25,941 nucleotides of DNA from an uncultured Clostridia bacterium (GCA_958419945.1 CATZIC010000028.1:1-25941), one strand, 5' to 3'; shown: positions 1 through 6,626, numbered from the stretch's first letter. The notes: generated by a model from the sequence alone, not told the origin. Numbers and translations are program-made.

Positions 1-4
1 ACCT

Positions 5-33
5 TTGAAAATTGTCGAAAGATATGTTATAAT
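5..33 (+). promoter_or_regulatory. Sigma-A-type promoter of the ATPase-TOPRIM gene
   Basis: TTGAAA at 5-10 and TATAAT at 28-33 are separated by exactly 17 bases. The expected start of transcription is near 40, leaving a ~30-nt leader before the ATG at 73. This suggests the gene is transcribed on its own rather than from an upstream operon, although the window begins here. Confidence 0.65.
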
Positions 34-72
34 TTGTCTGTAAAATAATCAAAAGGTTAATTTAGTAAACTG

Positions 73-1806
73 ATGAAAAACATTTTATTACAAAAACTGC
101 AACTTGAAAATTTCAAATGCTACAGAAAAGCGACAATTAATTTCAAGGAGTTGACTGTCTTGGTTGGTGAAAACAATTCAGGAAAATCATGTCTGATAGA
201 AAGTTTAAGACTTGTTTCAAAAGCCGCCCAGGGAGCAACAAAACGTATTTATCAAAAAGCACCAGTGGAGTTAGATTTGCCAGCTATCGTTAGAGGATTT
301 TACATAGATACTCGAAAATTGCGAATAGATTTAGGTATTATTATATACTTTTACAATACTAGTCCGTACGCTAAAATTACAGCTACATTTAACAATAAAG
401 CTAAGATAGAAATATACTTAACCAATAGTTTTGCTTTTGCCGTTGTATACGGAAAAAACAATGAACTCATCAAGACAAAACAGAGTGCTGAAAAACTTGG
501 AATTGATAAAATCGGAATCCTTCCTCCAATTGGACCAATACGGGAAAATGAAAAACTTTTAAGTACAGATACAATCGTAAGCGATATGGATACATATTTA
601 TCATCCTTACACTTTAGAAATGAAATATATTTGTGGAAAGATGAATTGTATAAAGAATTTAAAGCTAATGCTGAGGAATCTTGGCATGGATTGCGTATAA
701 ATTCGTTAGACTATAATCTAACAGACTCAGATTATATTAATTTCTGTGTTCAAGATAATGGATTCGTTGCCGAAATAGGAAAAATGGGCAATGGGCTGCA
801 AATGTGGCTTCAAATTATTTGGTTTCTATCCAGATCAAAAAATTTTGATTTAGTAATTTTAGATGAACCAGATGTTTATATGCATCCAGACATGCAAAGA
901 AAAATATTGGAACTAGTAAAGAAGAAGTTTCCACAAATTATAATAGCAACACATTCGGTTGAAATAATTTCGAGAGTGGAGCCTGATTGTATTTTGGAAA
1001 TAAATAAAAAGGATAGAACTATGCATTATGCAGCTGATTCTAAGTCAGTTCAAGCCATAATTGATGATATTGGCGGCATGCAAAATTTAGCTTTGCTGAA
1101 CTTGGGACGTAAACGGAAATGTCTATTTGTTGAAGGCAAAGACATGTATTATTTGAATCGATTTAATGAACTGCTTTATGGTAGTCAACTTGATATTCCG
1201 TCAATTGCATTTGGTGGATTTAGTAAAATATCAAGAGTATATGGAGCTTCAAACTTATTTTATAATGAAACAAGTAATCAAATTTTGTGCTATGCTTTAG
1301 CTGACAGGGATTACAGAGATCCAATAATTGTAAAAAATGTAATGGAAGAAGCTTTAAAAGAACATCTTAACTTACATGTTTGGGAGAAAAAGGAAATTGA
1401 AAACTACTTAATAGTACCAGAAGTACTATATTCATTAATTCCTAGTAAATTTAATATTAGTTATGATGAGTTTATCGTAACATTAGAGAAAATTATTGAT
1501 CAACAAAAGGACAGTGTTTTTGATTCTATTTCTGGTCAATATAGGATAGACTGCAAAGAATTATCTGAAGGTCAACAATGGGATACCGCGACTTGCAATC
1601 AACGGGCAAGGACGTTTTTAAGTAAAAATTGGACCTCACTCGAGAATAAAATATCTATTGTAGGTGGTAAAGAATTTCTGTCTATCCTTGCTAAATATTA
1701 TAAAGATAATTACCATTTTTCAATTAGTGCAAAAAAAATAATAGCTAATATGAGTGTTGACAATATTTGTCAAGAGTTGAAAGATTTTTTAAAGCAATTA
1801 CAGTAG
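73..1806 (+). CDS. OLD/PARIS-like ATPase with C-terminal TOPRIM-like nuclease domain
   Basis: A 577-residue protein joining an ABC/SMC-type ATPase to a TOPRIM-like domain. Residues 1-50 begin like RecF/OLD proteins and hold a Walker A motif (GENNSGKS, 32-39). A signature-like stretch follows at 237-250, Walker B at 259-266 (DLVILDEP), and a switch histidine at 294 (ATHS). From about 348 the pattern changes to FVEGK (E354), then D411-x-D413 and EIENYL (441-446), the acidic residues expected of a metal-dependent TOPRIM nuclease. OLD-family proteins and the phage-defence system PARIS (AriA ATPase, AriB DUF4435 TOPRIM) share this logic; the IENYL motif fits the AriB side better, from memory. The gene is visibly more AT-rich than the housekeeping genes here, suggesting horizontal transfer. 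The ribosome binding site is weak (AGG about 16 nt upstream). The ATPase call is firm; a defence role is inference. Confidence 0.85.
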   Translation: MKNILLQKLQLENFKCYRKATINFKELTVLVGENNSGKSCLIESLRLVSKAAQGATKRIYQKAPVELDLPAIVRGFYIDTRKLRIDLGIIIYFYNTSPYAKITATFNNKAKIEIYLTNSFAFAVVYGKNNELIKTKQSAEKLGIDKIGILPPIGPIRENEKLLSTDTIVSDMDTYLSSLHFRNEIYLWKDELYKEFKANAEESWHGLRINSLDYNLTDSDYINFCVQDNGFVAEIGKMGNGLQMWLQIIWFLSRSKNFDLVILDEPDVYMHPDMQRKILELVKKKFPQIIIATHSVEIISRVEPDCILEINKKDRTMHYAADSKSVQAIIDDIGGMQNLALLNLGRKRKCLFVEGKDMYYLNRFNELLYGSQLDIPSIAFGGFSKISRVYGASNLFYNETSNQILCYALADRDYRDPIIVKNVMEEALKEHLNLHVWEKKEIENYLIVPEVLYSLIPSKFNISYDEFIVTLEKIIDQQKDSVFDSISGQYRIDCKELSEGQQWDTATCNQRARTFLSKNWTSLENKISIVGGKEFLSILAKYYKDNYHFSISAKKIIANMSVDNICQELKDFLKQLQ

Positions 1807-1952
1807 TATAATAAAACAGATAGTAACAATTGAGTCTAATTTTGTGTTAAAATAGCAATTATTTTTTGGCTTAAAAAGGATTCGAACGAGCATGCAACAA
1901 TATCTAAGTGTGGAGCTTGGATTTTAGAATCGCCATATTGGCGGCATGTGTG

Positions 1953-1983
1953 AAAAGAACGGGGTGATGCCTGTTCTTTTTTT
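1953..1983 (+). terminator. Intrinsic terminator
   Basis: AAAAGAAC (1953-1960) pairs with GTTCTTTT (1973-1980). The stem is extended inward by one G-U and two G-C pairs, and a run of seven T follows. It ends either the ATPase-TOPRIM transcript or a separate small RNA covering 1850-1980. Confidence 0.8.
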
Positions 1984-2050
1984 GTTGCGGTGGGTAAATT
2001 GGATTATAGGTGTTTAGGTATCAAATTTGTAAATAAATTTTTCGGAATAG

Positions 2051-2111
2051 GGTATTAATACCGGCGTAGACAACTACGGTTGTCGTTGTTTAGATTAGAG
2101 TAGGGTATAAT
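2051..2111 (+). promoter_or_regulatory. Probable promoter/operator region of the first XRE gene
   Basis: TATAAT at 2106-2111 is a good -10 box, but no -35 hexamer has ideal spacing. Upstream lie a perfect palindrome (GGTATTAATACC, 2051-2062) and a perfect 6-bp inverted repeat with a TACG centre (2069-2084) near the -35 position. Small XRE proteins often repress their own promoter, so these are candidate operators. No binding evidence is available. Confidence 0.4.
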
Positions 2112-2153
2112 TCTAATTAATTAGACAATGATAGTTGACGGAAGGCGGTAAAA

Positions 2154-2387
2154 ATGCGGTTAGTTGAAGCGGTCGGTAAAAGAATACAGGCACTTATTGA
2201 CGAAAAGAAGATAACGTGCTATAAACTTGCGAAAGACGGAGGGATACCGAGGCAGACGATTGCGGCGATATTAAACGGCAAGAACAAGACGGTTTCCTTA
2301 AACACGATATTTCAGATAACGGAAACCTTAGGTATATCGCTTGATGATTTTTTCCATGATAAAATTTTCGACGAAGTTACCGAATAA
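2154..2387 (+). CDS. Small XRE-family HTH regulator (copy 1)
   Basis: A 77-residue protein that is almost entirely one lambda-repressor-type helix-turn-helix. The pattern YKLAKDGGIPRQTIAAILNG followed by SLNTIFQITETLGISLDDFF is typical of the XRE/Cro family. It has no second domain, so any effector sensing must come from a partner. GGAAGG about 11-15 nt before the ATG serves as ribosome binding site. It is paralogous to the next gene across its whole length, including the tail (FFHDKIFDEVTE against FFDDPIFDKVTD in the shifted frame). DNA binding is confident; the target is unknown. Confidence 0.9.
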   Translation: MRLVEAVGKRIQALIDEKKITCYKLAKDGGIPRQTIAAILNGKNKTVSLNTIFQITETLGISLDDFFHDKIFDEVTE

Positions 2388-2419
2388 AAACGTGCCTGTG
2401 ACTTGCTGTATTAAACTCA

Positions 2420-2450
2420 AAAAGTCTGTCTATAGGGCGGTTATTTAAGG
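2420..2450 (+). repeat. Dispersed CTATA-type repeat, copy A
   Basis: Begins AAAAGTCTGTCTATA and continues with GGGCGGTTAT. It lies between the two XRE genes. It is the most divergent copy of the family after CTATA. Confidence 0.6.
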
Positions 2451-2476
2451 TTTTTTGGATTTGTCGAGGTGCTAAG

Positions 2477-2680
2477 ATGACTTTAATGGAAGCGGTTTCG
2501 GACAGGCTAAAACGGTTGCAAGCGGAAAAGAATTTTTCCAACTATAAAATACAAAAAGAGGGAGACATTCCTCGGTCGACTGTCGGAAAGTTGGTTTCTG
2601 TAAAATTCAAGACTGTGCAACTTGACACAATATATCAAATTACGACTACGATGGGAATATTGTTAAAAGAGTTTTTTTGA
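2477..2680 (+). CDS. Small XRE-family HTH regulator (copy 2), tail frameshifted
   Basis: As read, 67 residues ending in a TGA at 2678-2680, directly after a run of seven T (2672-2678). Leaving out one T restores the frame through 2711 and gives 77 residues ending FFDDPIFDKVTD. That matches the length and tail of the XRE gene just upstream. The HTH itself (YKIQKEGDIPRSTVGKLVS) is intact in either reading. A GAGGTG ribosome binding site precedes the ATG by six nt. The shift may be a real mutation, a homopolymer sequencing or assembly error, slippage, or programmed +1 frameshifting at UUU UGA C. Confidence 0.85.
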   Translation: MTLMEAVSDRLKRLQAEKNFSNYKIQKEGDIPRSTVGKLVSVKFKTVQLDTIYQITTTMGILLKEFF

Positions 2681-2775
2681 CGATCCTATATTTGACAAGG
2701 TTACCGACTAACCAAAAAGCGGTTATCAGTGGCGTTATATATTTAGAGTAAAAAAGTTTAAACGAGGGGAGAGAT

Positions 2776-3231
2776 ATGGACGTTTTGACTACGGCGAGTC
2801 TGAAAGCCAAACGTAGCGGATATTATTGCTATAAAAACGATTGTGTAAAAGAAGTTAAAGAGGTTACGGCGCGGGTATTCGAAGCCAGGATTATAGAGGA
2901 TTCCGGCGAGATCGTTACAGTAAAACTTGACCTTAACAAGACGGGAAAATCCGCCTGTAACTGCAAGCAGGCTTCCGGAAAGCGTGTTGTTTGCATGCAC
3001 ATGGTTGCCGTTTTCTTTAAACTGTTTCCCGCCGAGGCGAAAAGGTATTATGACGAATACTTAAAGCCGTACGACGGTGTATATGAGCGGATTTTGAAAA
3101 AGCAGAATTTCAAGAAATATCTTTTAAAGGCGGACCGTGCCGAACTTATCGATGTAATTTGCGAACTTTTGGATTCTTGCACGGATAAAACGTTGGATCG
3201 CTTTTTGGAAGAAAGAACCAAGGAACTTTAA
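2776..3231 (+). CDS. Stand-alone SWIM zinc-finger protein
   Basis: A 151-residue protein with a SWIM-type zinc site: C61-x-C63, nine residues, C73-x-H75, followed by the usual hydrophobic helix (MVAVFFKLFP). SWIM domains bind DNA or proteins and usually sit beside SNF2 helicases, transposases or kinases; here there is no enzymatic partner domain. Residues 1-55 form a probable beta-rich lead-in, and 105-151 are helical and charged. A strong GAGGGGAGAG ribosome binding site precedes the ATG. The stop codon overlaps the start of a dispersed repeat. It may be co-transcribed with the XRE genes. The specific function is unknown. Confidence 0.85.
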   Translation: MDVLTTASLKAKRSGYYCYKNDCVKEVKEVTARVFEARIIEDSGEIVTVKLDLNKTGKSACNCKQASGKRVVCMHMVAVFFKLFPAEAKRYYDEYLKPYDGVYERILKKQNFKKYLLKADRAELIDVICELLDSCTDKTLDRFLEERTKEL

Positions 3232-3260
3232 AAAGTGGGGCTATAATCCCGCTATCTAAC
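3231..3260 (+). repeat. Dispersed CTATA-type repeat, copy B
   Basis: AAAAGTGGGGCTATAATCCC, then GCTATCTAAC. It begins at the last base of the SWIM gene's stop codon. Confidence 0.65.
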
Positions 3261-3298
3261 AATTTTATGAAGAATAAGGAAGTTTAAACATAAAGAAA

Positions 3299-3335
3299 CG
3301 GTCTGGATTTTTATATCAAAATCCCGACCGTTTTT
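3299..3335 (+). terminator. Intrinsic terminator after the SWIM gene
   Basis: CGGTC (3299-3303) plus GGATTTT (3305-3311) pair with AAAATCC (3318-3324) plus GACCG (3326-3330), with a single T/C mismatch. Five T follow. This is a good end for the plus-strand XRE/SWIM transcript. Confidence 0.8.
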
Positions 3336-3354
3336 CCGTGCACATTAACATTAA

Positions 3355-3394
3355 TGTCTGGATTGCTTCGCCAACAAGTTGACCCGCAATGACG
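3355..3394. repeat. TGTCTGGATTGC...GCAATGACG repeat, copy 1
   Basis: Starts TGTCTGGATTGCTTCG and ends CGCAATGACG, with an ATTGC/GCAAT inverted repeat near its ends. Two further copies lie at 21037 and 21210. The inverse sequence (GTCATTGCGAGG...GCAATCCAGAC) is a widely scattered bacterial interspersed repeat, from general knowledge. Confidence 0.75.
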
Positions 3395-3477
3395 AAGTGG
3401 ATACAAAATTATTTGATATTCGCAAAGCGTTGAAGTTCGCAAGGCGATAAACTCAATACTCAAAACTCCGCACTTAC

Positions 3478-3515
3478 AAAAGTCTGTCTATAAGCCCGTT
3501 ATCTGCTGTTTTTAG
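3478..3515 (+). repeat. Dispersed CTATA-type repeat, copy C
   Basis: AAAAGTCTGTCTATAAGCCC continuing GTTATCTGCTGTTTTTAG. It matches the copy inside the AraC-type gene at 7553 in 30 of 38 positions. It lies in the gap between the SWIM gene and thiT. The rest of this gap (3260-3592) holds only the terminator, the GCAATGACG repeat and two TTCGCAA-type direct repeats at ~3418-3446. Confidence 0.65.
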
Positions 3516-3539
3516 TTTAGGTGTATACACAAAAACGAA

Positions 3540-3578
3540 AAAGGGCGTCGAAAATTATTACTTTTCGGGTTGGGCGCA
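3540..3578 (-). terminator. Weak terminator of the thiT-like gene
   Basis: On the minus strand CGAAAA pairs with TTTTCG across a short loop. A GCG/CGC pair lies outside an internal loop, and CCTTTTT follows. The position is right, but the structure is imperfect. Confidence 0.35.
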
Positions 3579-3592
3579 GTTACTAAAACTTA

Positions 3593-4711
3593 TTATTTTG
3601 CGGGTTCGGGGGAAACGGTCATTTTGCTTCTTACGAACTTCACGAAAGAGGGACTTGAAAATATCAAAACGCCGAAAACTATTACGATAGCAAGGTCCGG
3701 CAAAACGTATCCTACTTGATAGACGATACTGTAAACGAAGGGGTTTTGTCCATCGGCAAAGGCGGCAAAGGCAAAAGCTCCGGATAAAAAGTGCATCAGT
3801 AGTCTTCCCAAACCTGCAACGAGGGCTCCCAAAGCAAATTGAAGTTGGGGGATTTTTTCAAGAGTTCGGCTGTTAGCGAATATTCCCGCAAGCCCGATAC
3901 AGCCGAACGCCAACGGATAGTCAAGCAAAAACTGTGCGGGATGAAGAATGTAAGGGTCCTGTATTGCTTGCAAAAGCCCGTAAACGGTACCTGCAAAGAC
4001 TCCTTTTTTTGTTCCGAAAACGTAGGAATACAGCATAAGGGGAAGAAGTGATGCAACGGTTATGGAACCGCCCTGCGGCAACTTTACTATTCTTAAATAG
4101 GAAAGTGCGAAGCTCATAGCGATGCAAACGCCGGCATAGGTAACCGATTTTGTGTCAAAGCCCTTATAACCTTTATCGAAAATAAATGCCGCAGCAATTA
4201 CAGCCGCGGTAAGAAGGGCTGCAAAAATATAGAGGGCAACGGAATTAACGTCTTTGTTATTTATGTAATTCATTTCCGCTCCGTCGCCGCTTAAAAAATG
4301 AATTCCCATGCATACAAGGGTTGTTACAAACGCCGCTATGGCGATGGCGCCGGAAAAGACCCTGGCGGTCTTATTTTTACTGAAAATAAGAATGGTTGCG
4401 AAAACCCCTATGGATATTATCAATACGGCAAGCGGAATAAGGAGTAAGGATATAAGTGCGCCCTCTTTTTGGTTTTCCGAAAAGGTAAACGCCAAAAAGG
4501 TTATGGAGAGAAGACAAGCATAGCAGACGGTGAAAAGGATTGCGATTTTTGAAAACTTCTTCCGTTTATCTCCTTTAAGACAGAGGAAAAGCAGGGAAAA
4601 AGCTACAGCGATAAGCAACGTGAGCCATAAGACGATGGTTTTTACACTGTCAAACGGCGTATCGAAGTTAAACAAATACCATTTTGCGGAACTTAATAAG
4701 TTCAAAGCCAT
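3593..4711 (-). CDS. thiT: ThiT-like thiamine ECF transporter S-component with N-terminal membrane extension
   Basis: A 372-residue integral membrane protein. The C-terminal ~180 residues carry the ThiT pattern: TYAGVCIAMSFALSYLRI, LPQGGSITVASLLPLML, GTKKGVFAGTVYGLLQAIQDP and HPAQFLLDYPLAFG. ThiT binds thiamine and works with the EcfA/A'/T energy module, which is not encoded here. ThiT alone is about 190 residues; the N-terminal ~185 residues form an additional hydrophobic region with about five predicted membrane segments and no recognised motif. The gene lies directly downstream of a TPP riboswitch on the same strand, which strongly supports the substrate. AGGAGG precedes the ATG by eight A/T bases on the coding strand. 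The substrate call is firm; the role of the extension is unknown. Confidence 0.9.
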   Translation of the reverse strand: MALNLLSSAKWYLFNFDTPFDSVKTIVLWLTLLIAVAFSLLFLCLKGDKRKKFSKIAILFTVCYACLLSITFLAFTFSENQKEGALISLLLIPLAVLIISIGVFATILIFSKNKTARVFSGAIAIAAFVTTLVCMGIHFLSGDGAEMNYINNKDVNSVALYIFAALLTAAVIAAAFIFDKGYKGFDTKSVTYAGVCIAMSFALSYLRIVKLPQGGSITVASLLPLMLYSYVFGTKKGVFAGTVYGLLQAIQDPYILHPAQFLLDYPLAFGCIGLAGIFANSRTLEKIPQLQFALGALVAGLGRLLMHFLSGAFAFAAFADGQNPFVYSIVYQVGYVLPDLAIVIVFGVLIFSSPSFVKFVRSKMTVSPEPAK

Positions 4712-4732
4712 AAAAAAAACCTCCTAAAGAGG
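4712..4732 (-). promoter_or_regulatory. Hairpin covering the thiT Shine-Dalgarno, with U-run
   Basis: On the minus strand CCTCT (4732-4728) pairs with GGAGG (4724-4720) around a TTA loop, followed by eight T and then ATG. The 3' arm is the Shine-Dalgarno itself. The element can be read as a translational off-switch or a short terminator acting as the riboswitch expression platform. Confidence 0.5.
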
Positions 4733-4756
4733 GGGCAAAATAAAAAAATACCAAAT

Positions 4757-4824
4757 AGTCCCAGTCAAGCATTACCTTGTCAGGTTCAACGGGTATAATC
4801 TCAGCCATTACGGCACCCCTTTTG
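4757..4824 (-). ncRNA. TPP (THI-box) riboswitch
   Basis: The minus strand reads GGGGTGCC, then GGCTGAGA (CTGAGA at 4804-4799), TATACCC, GAACCTGA and GGTAATGC. These are the conserved THI-box blocks in the right order and spacing. It lies between its promoter and the thiT-like gene. Thiamine pyrophosphate is expected to lower expression. Confidence 0.93.
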
Positions 4825-4832
4825 TTAAGTTT

Positions 4833-4861
4833 ATTCTATCACGAAAAATTTCCGCCGTCAA
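4833..4861 (-). promoter_or_regulatory. Sigma-A promoter of the TPP-riboswitch/thiT transcript
   Basis: On the minus strand TTGACG (4861-4856), a 17-base spacer, and TAGAAT (4838-4833). Transcription would begin about 4826, just before the riboswitch aptamer. Confidence 0.8.
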
Positions 4862-4883
4862 GAAATTGGGGCGACTTTTTTAA

Positions 4884-4961
4884 TTTAGTAATGTTGCGGT
4901 TGTGGATTGTGGCAATGGCGGAAACGGCGGCAATGGCGGTAGTGGTGGCTTAGGCAGTTAA
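4884..4961 (+). other. Gly/Asn-rich coding remnant
   Basis: The frame ending in the TAA at 4959-4961 reads DCGNGGNGGNGGSGGLGS, a low-complexity glycine-rich tail. An in-frame stop lies at 4881-4883. There is no ATG, only a GTG at 4902 without a ribosome binding site. It could be the end of a decayed gene or a tiny peptide. The rest of 4712-5053 is regulatory DNA for thiT and spoIVA. Confidence 0.3.
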
Positions 4962-4994
4962 TTGCCGGCAAAAGGAAACAGAATTATCTTTTTA

Positions 4995-5023
4995 TCATAA
5001 TCAAAAATTCGTCCGCATAAATT
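4995..5023 (+). promoter_or_regulatory. Sigma-E-type sporulation promoter of spoIVA
   Basis: TCATAAT (4995-5001), a 14-base spacer, and CATAAATT (5016-5023). This resembles the mother-cell sigma-E consensus (about GHATAHT, 14 bases, CATAHAHT) with one deviation in the -35. spoIVA is a sigma-E gene in Bacillus subtilis. Transcription should start near 5030, leaving a ~24-nt leader. Confidence 0.7.
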
Positions 5024-5053
5024 AACGTAGGAATCGAAAAAATCGGAGGAAAT

Positions 5054-6502
5054 ATGGATTACGATATTTACGGCGATATTGCCCGTCGTACGGAAGGCGA
5101 TATCTATATCGGTGTAGTGGGGCCGGTCAGAACGGGAAAGTCCACTTTTATTACTAAATTTATGGAAGAAATAGTTCTTCCCAATATGGCTGATAACAAA
5201 AAAAGCGTAGCCGTGGACGAAATGCCGCAGTCGGCTTCGGGCAAAACCGTTATGACGACGGAACCGAAGTTCGTGCCCGCCGAGGCCGTAAAAATAAACG
5301 TTGGTAATATGGCTGCAAAAATAAGGCTTATCGATTGCGTTGGCTACATGGTAGAAGGTGCGCTCGGCGGTGATGAAAACGGCGAGGCAAGGCTTGTTTC
5401 AACCCCGTGGCAGGATAGTCCGATGCCCTTTTCGAAGGCGGCGGAATACGGCACTAAAAAGGTTATAACCGACCATTCCACAATCGGCATCGTAGTAACC
5501 GCAGACGGAAGCTTTACCGACCTTAAACGGCCGGATTACGAAACCGTCGAAGTACAAGTTATAAATCAGCTAAAGTCCCTCAATAAGCCGTTTATCGTGG
5601 TTTTTAATACCTCTAAGCCCGACGACGAAAAGGTTAAAAACACCTGCATAGATCTTCAAAATAAGTACGGCGTAACGGTGCTGCCTGTGGATATTTCAAA
5701 GATCAAAAAGGAAGGGCTTGAAGGGATCCTTGCCAAAGTCTTAGAGGAATTCCCGCTAAGGGCCGTTGACCTTGACATACCCAAATGGATGCAGGCGCTT
5801 CCCGTGGACGGAAAGATACTTTCCTACGCCTTAGGCACGGTGAAAGAAGCGGTTAAAAAGGTTAGCAAAATGAAGGATTCTTCCGTGCTTGAAAGAATGT
5901 TTGACGGCTCTGACCTGTTCGAGCCTATCACGAGCGCTTCGGTGGATATGGCTACGGGGGTTGTAAGTTTGGAATGTAAGGCTTTGGACGGTGTGTTTTT
6001 TAAAGCTCTTTCGGAGGCTTCCGGCGAGGACGTGGCGGACGAAACCGCGCTTATGAATTACGTTAAGGAACTTACCGAGGCCAAACGCAATTACTATAAG
6101 CTAAAAGACGCCCTTAACGAGGCTGAATCGGGCGGTTACGGCATTGTGCGTGCAGAGTTCGACGATTGCAATATAGGCGACCCTCAAGTGGTCAAAAAGG
6201 CGGGTCAGTACTGCGTCAGAATGCGTGTGGATTCCAAGAGCCTTCATATAATTCGTGCCGACCTCAATCAGGAAATCGATCCCGTTTACGGAAGCCGTGA
6301 GCAGTGCGAAAACTTCGTTTCTTTGATGGAAAAGGATGGATATAACGCCACAGTTTTCGGAAGGCCTTTATCGGAAATAGTTTCCGAAGAACTTCAGAAA
6401 AAGTGCGAGAGGCTGCCCGATAATTTAAGGGTTAAGCTAAAAAGAGTGGTTACTAAAGCCGTAAACGAAAGAAAGTCCGGCATGATTTGCATACTGATAT
6501 AA
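5054..6502 (+). CDS. spoIVA: Stage IV sporulation protein A (spore coat basement ATPase)
   Basis: A 482-residue protein, close to the 492 of B. subtilis SpoIVA. SpoIVA coats the forespore outer membrane in the mother cell, hydrolyses ATP and polymerises irreversibly to form the platform for coat assembly. The N-terminal TRAFAC-type domain has a Walker A motif (GPVRTGKST, 23-31), a DCVGYMVEGALG segment and a long conserved loop (STPWQDSPMPFSKAAEYGT). The C terminus ends in the hydrophobic GMICILI expected for membrane association through SpoVM. GGAGGA lies four nt before the ATG. It is monocistronic, between a sigma-E-type promoter and a strong terminator. It shows the organism is, or recently was, a spore former. 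Confidence 0.98.
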   Translation: MDYDIYGDIARRTEGDIYIGVVGPVRTGKSTFITKFMEEIVLPNMADNKKSVAVDEMPQSASGKTVMTTEPKFVPAEAVKINVGNMAAKIRLIDCVGYMVEGALGGDENGEARLVSTPWQDSPMPFSKAAEYGTKKVITDHSTIGIVVTADGSFTDLKRPDYETVEVQVINQLKSLNKPFIVVFNTSKPDDEKVKNTCIDLQNKYGVTVLPVDISKIKKEGLEGILAKVLEEFPLRAVDLDIPKWMQALPVDGKILSYALGTVKEAVKKVSKMKDSSVLERMFDGSDLFEPITSASVDMATGVVSLECKALDGVFFKALSEASGEDVADETALMNYVKELTEAKRNYYKLKDALNEAESGGYGIVRAEFDDCNIGDPQVVKKAGQYCVRMRVDSKSLHIIRADLNQEIDPVYGSREQCENFVSLMEKDGYNATVFGRPLSEIVSEELQKKCERLPDNLRVKLKRVVTKAVNERKSGMICILI

Positions 6503-6575
6503 AGAAAATTTGCAATCTACGTATAGAAAAATTGCGGATTTTGCACAAAATAATTAAAGTACATAAAGAAAATAC

Positions 6576-6614
6576 AATCCTTTGCGGCTAAATTTTGCCG
6601 TGAAGGATTTTTTT
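6576..6614 (+). terminator. Intrinsic terminator of spoIVA
   Basis: AATCCTTTGCGGC (6576-6588) pairs with GCCGTGAAGGATT (6597-6609) over 13 bp including two G-U pairs. The loop is 8 nt, and the T-run extends to 6614. Confidence 0.85.
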
Positions 6615-6626
6615 GCGGATTTTAGT

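Larger units (their letters stand above)
1807..2153. other. Structured intergenic gap, no convincing gene
   Basis: No protein of usable length is supported. The gap holds a 5-bp hairpin with a TAT loop (1931-1943), an intrinsic terminator (1953-1983), a 12-bp palindrome (2051-2062), a 6-bp stem hairpin (2069-2084) and a TATAAT box (2106-2111). The only start-to-stop reading frame with a plausible ATG, at 1892, codes for 11 residues and is not claimed as a gene. Confidence 0.6.

Noticed and set aside
1875..1900. tRNA T-arm-like GTTCGAATCC on the minus strand
   Set aside because: No acceptor, D- or anticodon stems can be built around it. At most a tRNA fragment, with no integrase gene nearby to support an att site.
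3418..3446. TTCGCAA direct repeats as a replication or phage attachment site
   Set aside because: Only two short imperfect copies, without an integrase or DnaA context.
3531..3540. GTGTATACAC palindrome as an operator
   Set aside because: It is downstream of thiT and not near any promoter; ten bases of symmetry are not compelling alone.
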